Part shown: positions 5,775 to 7,902 of the stretch, piece after piece
Position numbering within the stretch: the stretch's first letter is position 1
Layout: each line of letters begins with the position of its first letter
Origin: Ilumatobacteraceae bacterium
Lineage (GTDB): Bacteria > Actinomycetota > Acidimicrobiia > Acidimicrobiales > Ilumatobacteraceae
Assembly (NCBI GenBank): GCA_007117775.1
Contig: SKFX01000069.1
Span: 1 to 7,902, forward strand
Direction: 5' to 3'
DNA: 7,902 nucleotides
Notes under the pieces: model-generated
The model's database searches: none
What the model saw: the letters and a program-made list of their open reading frames with translations, nothing else
Told to the model about the DNA's origin: nothing
Position numbers and translations under genes: made by a program

Positions 5775-7090
5775 CCTTCACACCTCCCGCCCCCCAGACG
5801 CGCTACCGACCCGGCACCGCTCGGGCGGCATTGGCCTATCGCAGCTACCGGCTGATCTGGCTGGGATTATTCGCTTCCAATACCGGTACGTGGATGCAGA
5901 ACTTCATCCTGCCGGCCTATGTCGACGACCGGACCAAGTCGGCCACACTCGTCGGCCTGTTGGTGTTCACCCAGCTCGGCCCGCTGCTGTTGTTGTCGAT
6001 CCCGGCGGGCATCTTGGCTGACAAACTGCCGCGCAAACCGTTCCTGATCTCATTACAACTGCTGCAGATGGCCCTGACGGTGGTCATCGCCGGACTGGTC
6101 GCCATCGATGCCGCCCTCTGGTCACTGTTCTTGGTGCAGTTGTCGATCGGCATCGCGAACGCACTGAACGCGCCGGCGTTCCAGGCCAGTGTCCCACTCA
6201 TGGTCGCCCGCCAGGATCTCGCCGGTGCGGTCTCGCTCAACTCGGTGATGATCAATGCCAGCCGGGTCCTCGGACCAGCCATCGCAGCGGTGTTGGCCGG
6301 GGTCGGTTTCTCGACCTCACAGCTGTTCATGGTCAATGCCGCGACCTATCTGTTCCTCATCGGCGCGATGGTCGCGGTGCTGATCCCCGATGTGCGCGGC
6401 ACCCATCCCGAACAGGGGTGGCGGCGTCTGCTCACCGGGATCAACATCGCACGCGGCCGCCCGGTGCTGGCGCGGGTGCTGGTGGCCATGATGCTGTTCA
6501 GCCTGTTCTCACTCGTCTATATCGGCCTGTTCCCCTCGGTCACTCGCCTCAATCTGGGTATCGATGTGCAGAGCGCCACCTATAAGTGGCTCTATGCCAC
6601 CTGGGGTCTCGGCGCGGCGATCGGCGCGCTGTCGGTGTCGACGTTCCTGGCGCGGGTCGACAGGTCGCGCATGATCATGGTGGGTTTCATCGGCTTCGCG
6701 ATCAGCCTCGCGGTGTTCGCATTGCTGAGCGATCCGATCCCGGCGTTCCCGGTCTCGTTCGTTCTGGGCGCCTTCTACTTCATGACCGCGACGGCGCTGG
6801 TGACCACCTTGCAGGTGAATCTCAGAGACACCGAACGGGCCTCGGTGATGCCGCTGTGGTTCATGGTCTTCGGTGGAACGGTCCCGGTCGGCAACCTGGT
6901 GTTCGGACCGGTGGTCGATGCGTTCGGAGCCCGCGGCGTCATGCTCTTCGGCGCGGCGTTTGCGCTCGTTCTGGCACGCTGGTGTGATCTGCGCCGGTTC
7001 GGGCCCGAGGACTTCTTGGACCCCGACGAACCCCATGAGCCCACCGATACCGCGCCGGTTCGCCAGCACGGCATTGTGGCCGGCGGGTGA
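5771..7090 (+). CDS. MFS transporter, DHA3/EntS-like exporter family
   Basis: The 439-residue membrane protein has about 12 hydrophobic segments, beginning around 26-50, 58-84, 91-112 and 115-142. They continue to about 404, with a charged central loop near 208-232. The start RSYRLIWLGLFASNTGTWMQ (24-43) and the loop 2-3 motif GILADKLPRKP (80-90, a variant of MFS motif A with Asp84 and Arg88) are typical of the family with enterobactin exporter EntS and macrolide exporters. These are proton-driven efflux pumps of the inner membrane; the substrate cannot be predicted. The C-terminus (408-439) is a polar acidic cytoplasmic tail. GTG at 5771 is the only start giving a complete first helix. The hydrolase gene follows after 40 nt on the same strand but appears to have its own promoter. 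Confidence 0.9.
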   Translation: MTFTPPAPQTRYRPGTARAALAYRSYRLIWLGLFASNTGTWMQNFILPAYVDDRTKSATLVGLLVFTQLGPLLLLSIPAGILADKLPRKPFLISLQLLQMALTVVIAGLVAIDAALWSLFLVQLSIGIANALNAPAFQASVPLMVARQDLAGAVSLNSVMINASRVLGPAIAAVLAGVGFSTSQLFMVNAATYLFLIGAMVAVLIPDVRGTHPEQGWRRLLTGINIARGRPVLARVLVAMMLFSLFSLVYIGLFPSVTRLNLGIDVQSATYKWLYATWGLGAAIGALSVSTFLARVDRSRMIMVGFIGFAISLAVFALLSDPIPAFPVSFVLGAFYFMTATALVTTLQVNLRDTERASVMPLWFMVFGGTVPVGNLVFGPVVDAFGARGVMLFGAAFALVLARWCDLRRFGPEDFLDPDEPHEPTDTAPVRQHGIVAGG

Positions 7091-7118
7091 ATCACCCAAG
7101 CGCCATCGACCGCATCGG

Positions 7119-7124
7119 TAGGAT
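7119..7124 (+). promoter_or_regulatory. -10 hexamer TAGGAT of a leaderless promoter for the hydrolase
   Basis: TAGGAT is a near-perfect -10 box (TANNAT), followed by GGGGTC and GTG at 7131, a 6-nt gap as at the F420 gene. The same bases contain AGGA 7 nt before the GTG, so a Shine-Dalgarno reading is an alternative if transcription enters from the exporter gene. Confidence 0.5.
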
Positions 7125-7130
7125 GGGGTC

Positions 7131-7902
7131 GTGCCAGGTGCGACGTCGCGGGTTCGAACCCTCCTCGGCGGCTCCATCGTCGCCACCGAATCCACCCCGG
7201 CTGACGCCGTCGACGATGATGTGCCGATCGTTGCGCTGCACGGGTGGGGCCGCGACCGCCACGACCTCGAAGTCGTCACCGGTTCGTCTCGGTCGCTGCT
7301 CATCGATCTCCCCGGTCACGGAGCGTCACCGGCACCCGCCGAGGTGTGGGGGGCGCGCGACTATGCGCGCTGCGTGGCCGATGCACTCGAGGAATACGGG
7401 CCCACTCCGGTGATGATCATCGGCCACAGCTTCGGTGGTCGCGTCGGGGTGTGTTTGGCCGCCCAGCGTCCTGATCTCGTCAGTGCGCTCGCCATCAGCG
7501 GCACCCCGCTGCTGCGCTCGGCCGCGTCGCGTCGGCCGGCACTCGGCATGCGTCTCGCCAAGCGTGCACGGGCGATGCGCCTGATCAGCGAGGAACGCCT
7601 CGACACCGTGCGCTACCGATACGGCTCTGCGGACTACCGCGCTGCGAACGGTGTCATGCGCCAGATCCTGGTGCGCGTCGTCAACGAGGACTATCGCGAG
7701 GAACTGGCTGAGATCTCTGCGCCGATGACGATGATCTGGGGTGTCGACGACACCGCCGCGCCGATCACCACGGCGCGCGCCGCCGCACAGTTCATCGGCC
7801 ACCTCGTCGAGTTCATCGAGTTGCCCGGCGGCCACTTCGCGATCTGCGAACACCCGAGCGACACCGTCGAGGCCATCGAGCGACTGCGGGTCCGTGGAGG
7901 CC
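7131..7902 (+). CDS. Alpha/beta hydrolase, 3' end beyond the window
   Basis: An open frame from GTG 7131 runs to the window edge without a stop (257 codons). It shows a complete alpha/beta-hydrolase core: oxyanion-loop HGWG (37-40), LLIDLPGHGASP (56-67), nucleophile elbow GHSFGG with Ser100 (98-103), the acid strand MTMIWGVDD with Asp207 as likely acid, and catalytic His235 in LPGGHF. The family includes esterases, lipases, C-C hydrolases and MenH-like enzymes. Nothing here fixes the substrate, and there is no signal peptide. The core is finished by residue 240 and a helix follows, so the stop is probably just outside the window. Coding starts 40 nt after the exporter stop. Confidence 0.87.
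   Translation, partial: MPGATSRVRTLLGGSIVATESTPADAVDDDVPIVALHGWGRDRHDLEVVTGSSRSLLIDLPGHGASPAPAEVWGARDYARCVADALEEYGPTPVMIIGHSFGGRVGVCLAAQRPDLVSALAISGTPLLRSAASRRPALGMRLAKRARAMRLISEERLDTVRYRYGSADYRAANGVMRQILVRVVNEDYREELAEISAPMTMIWGVDDTAAPITTARAAAQFIGHLVEFIELPGGHFAICEHPSDTVEAIERLRVRGG
7896..7900 (+). promoter_or_regulatory. GGAGG at the window edge, possible ribosome binding site for a following gene
   Basis: GGAGG appears 2 nt before the window ends, within the last hydrolase codons. By analogy with the GGAGG before the J-domain gene, it may serve a downstream gene that overlaps or abuts the hydrolase end. Its start codon is not visible. Confidence 0.25.

Noticed and set aside
7150..7161. GGGTTCGAACCC, which looks like a tRNA T-arm and a possible integration site
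   Set aside because: It is a 12-bp palindrome lying in frame within the hydrolase coding sequence. No D-arm, anticodon arm or matching acceptor stem is found upstream, and the outer T-stem has a C-C mismatch.
6509..7303. A 264-codon minus-strand open frame opposite the exporter end and hydrolase start
   Set aside because: It would be antisense to conserved transmembrane segments and to the hydrolase N-terminus, and its product is charged low-complexity sequence.
1..7902. Mobile elements, CRISPR arrays, toxin-antitoxin or phage-defence modules
   Set aside because: I saw no transposase, integrase, long terminal repeats, spaced repeats or defence-type domains. Coding regions are contiguous, and base and codon use look uniform throughout.

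Overview
The window reads as ordinary chromosomal DNA from a high-GC Gram-positive bacterium of the Actinomycetota. The evidence is strongly GC-biased third codon positions, an Rv3520c-type F420-dependent oxidoreductase, an AldR/Ald-like divergent pair, and several start codons placed exactly 6 nt after a -10-like hexamer, as in leaderless actinobacterial transcripts. I cannot name the genus. There is no sign of an insertion sequence, phage, CRISPR array, tRNA or rRNA gene.

Left half, minus strand (3077 down to 1): an apparent four-gene unit. It runs from an Lrp/AsnC-family regulator (2625-3077), through a PatD-like gamma-aminobutyraldehyde dehydrogenase (1121-2545) and a D-isomer-specific 2-hydroxyacid dehydrogenase (186-1121), to the N-terminus of a J-domain protein (1-189, cut by the window edge). 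The last three genes are joined by a TGATG junction and a CTGA junction. The J-domain gene apparently starts at CTG behind a perfect GGAGG.

Middle, plus strand: alanine dehydrogenase (3139-4308) diverges from the Lrp gene across a 61-bp gap, the classic layout of an Ald gene and its Lrp-type activator. After it come a 14-bp direct repeat and a perfect 13-bp hairpin, then an F420-dependent luciferase-like oxidoreductase (4378-5415) with its own apparent leaderless promoter.

Right half: a small zinc-ribbon protein on the minus strand (5429-5647) converges on the F420 gene and diverges from a DHA3-type MFS exporter (5771-7090). The exporter start is overlapped by the stop of a 12-codon ORF. An alpha/beta hydrolase (7131 to the window edge, open at its 3' end) follows on the plus strand with a good leaderless promoter.

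The first five genes plausibly form a nitrogen and carbon salvage module. Amino acid or polyamine availability would be sensed by the Lrp protein, L-alanine deaminated to pyruvate by Ald, aminobutyraldehyde oxidised to GABA by the PatD-like enzyme, and a 2-oxoacid handled by the hydroxyacid dehydrogenase. The right-hand genes show no clear functional link to them. I found no clearly novel system. The most notable points are the CTG start, the repeated leaderless geometry, the exporter leader ORF and the hairpin after ald.
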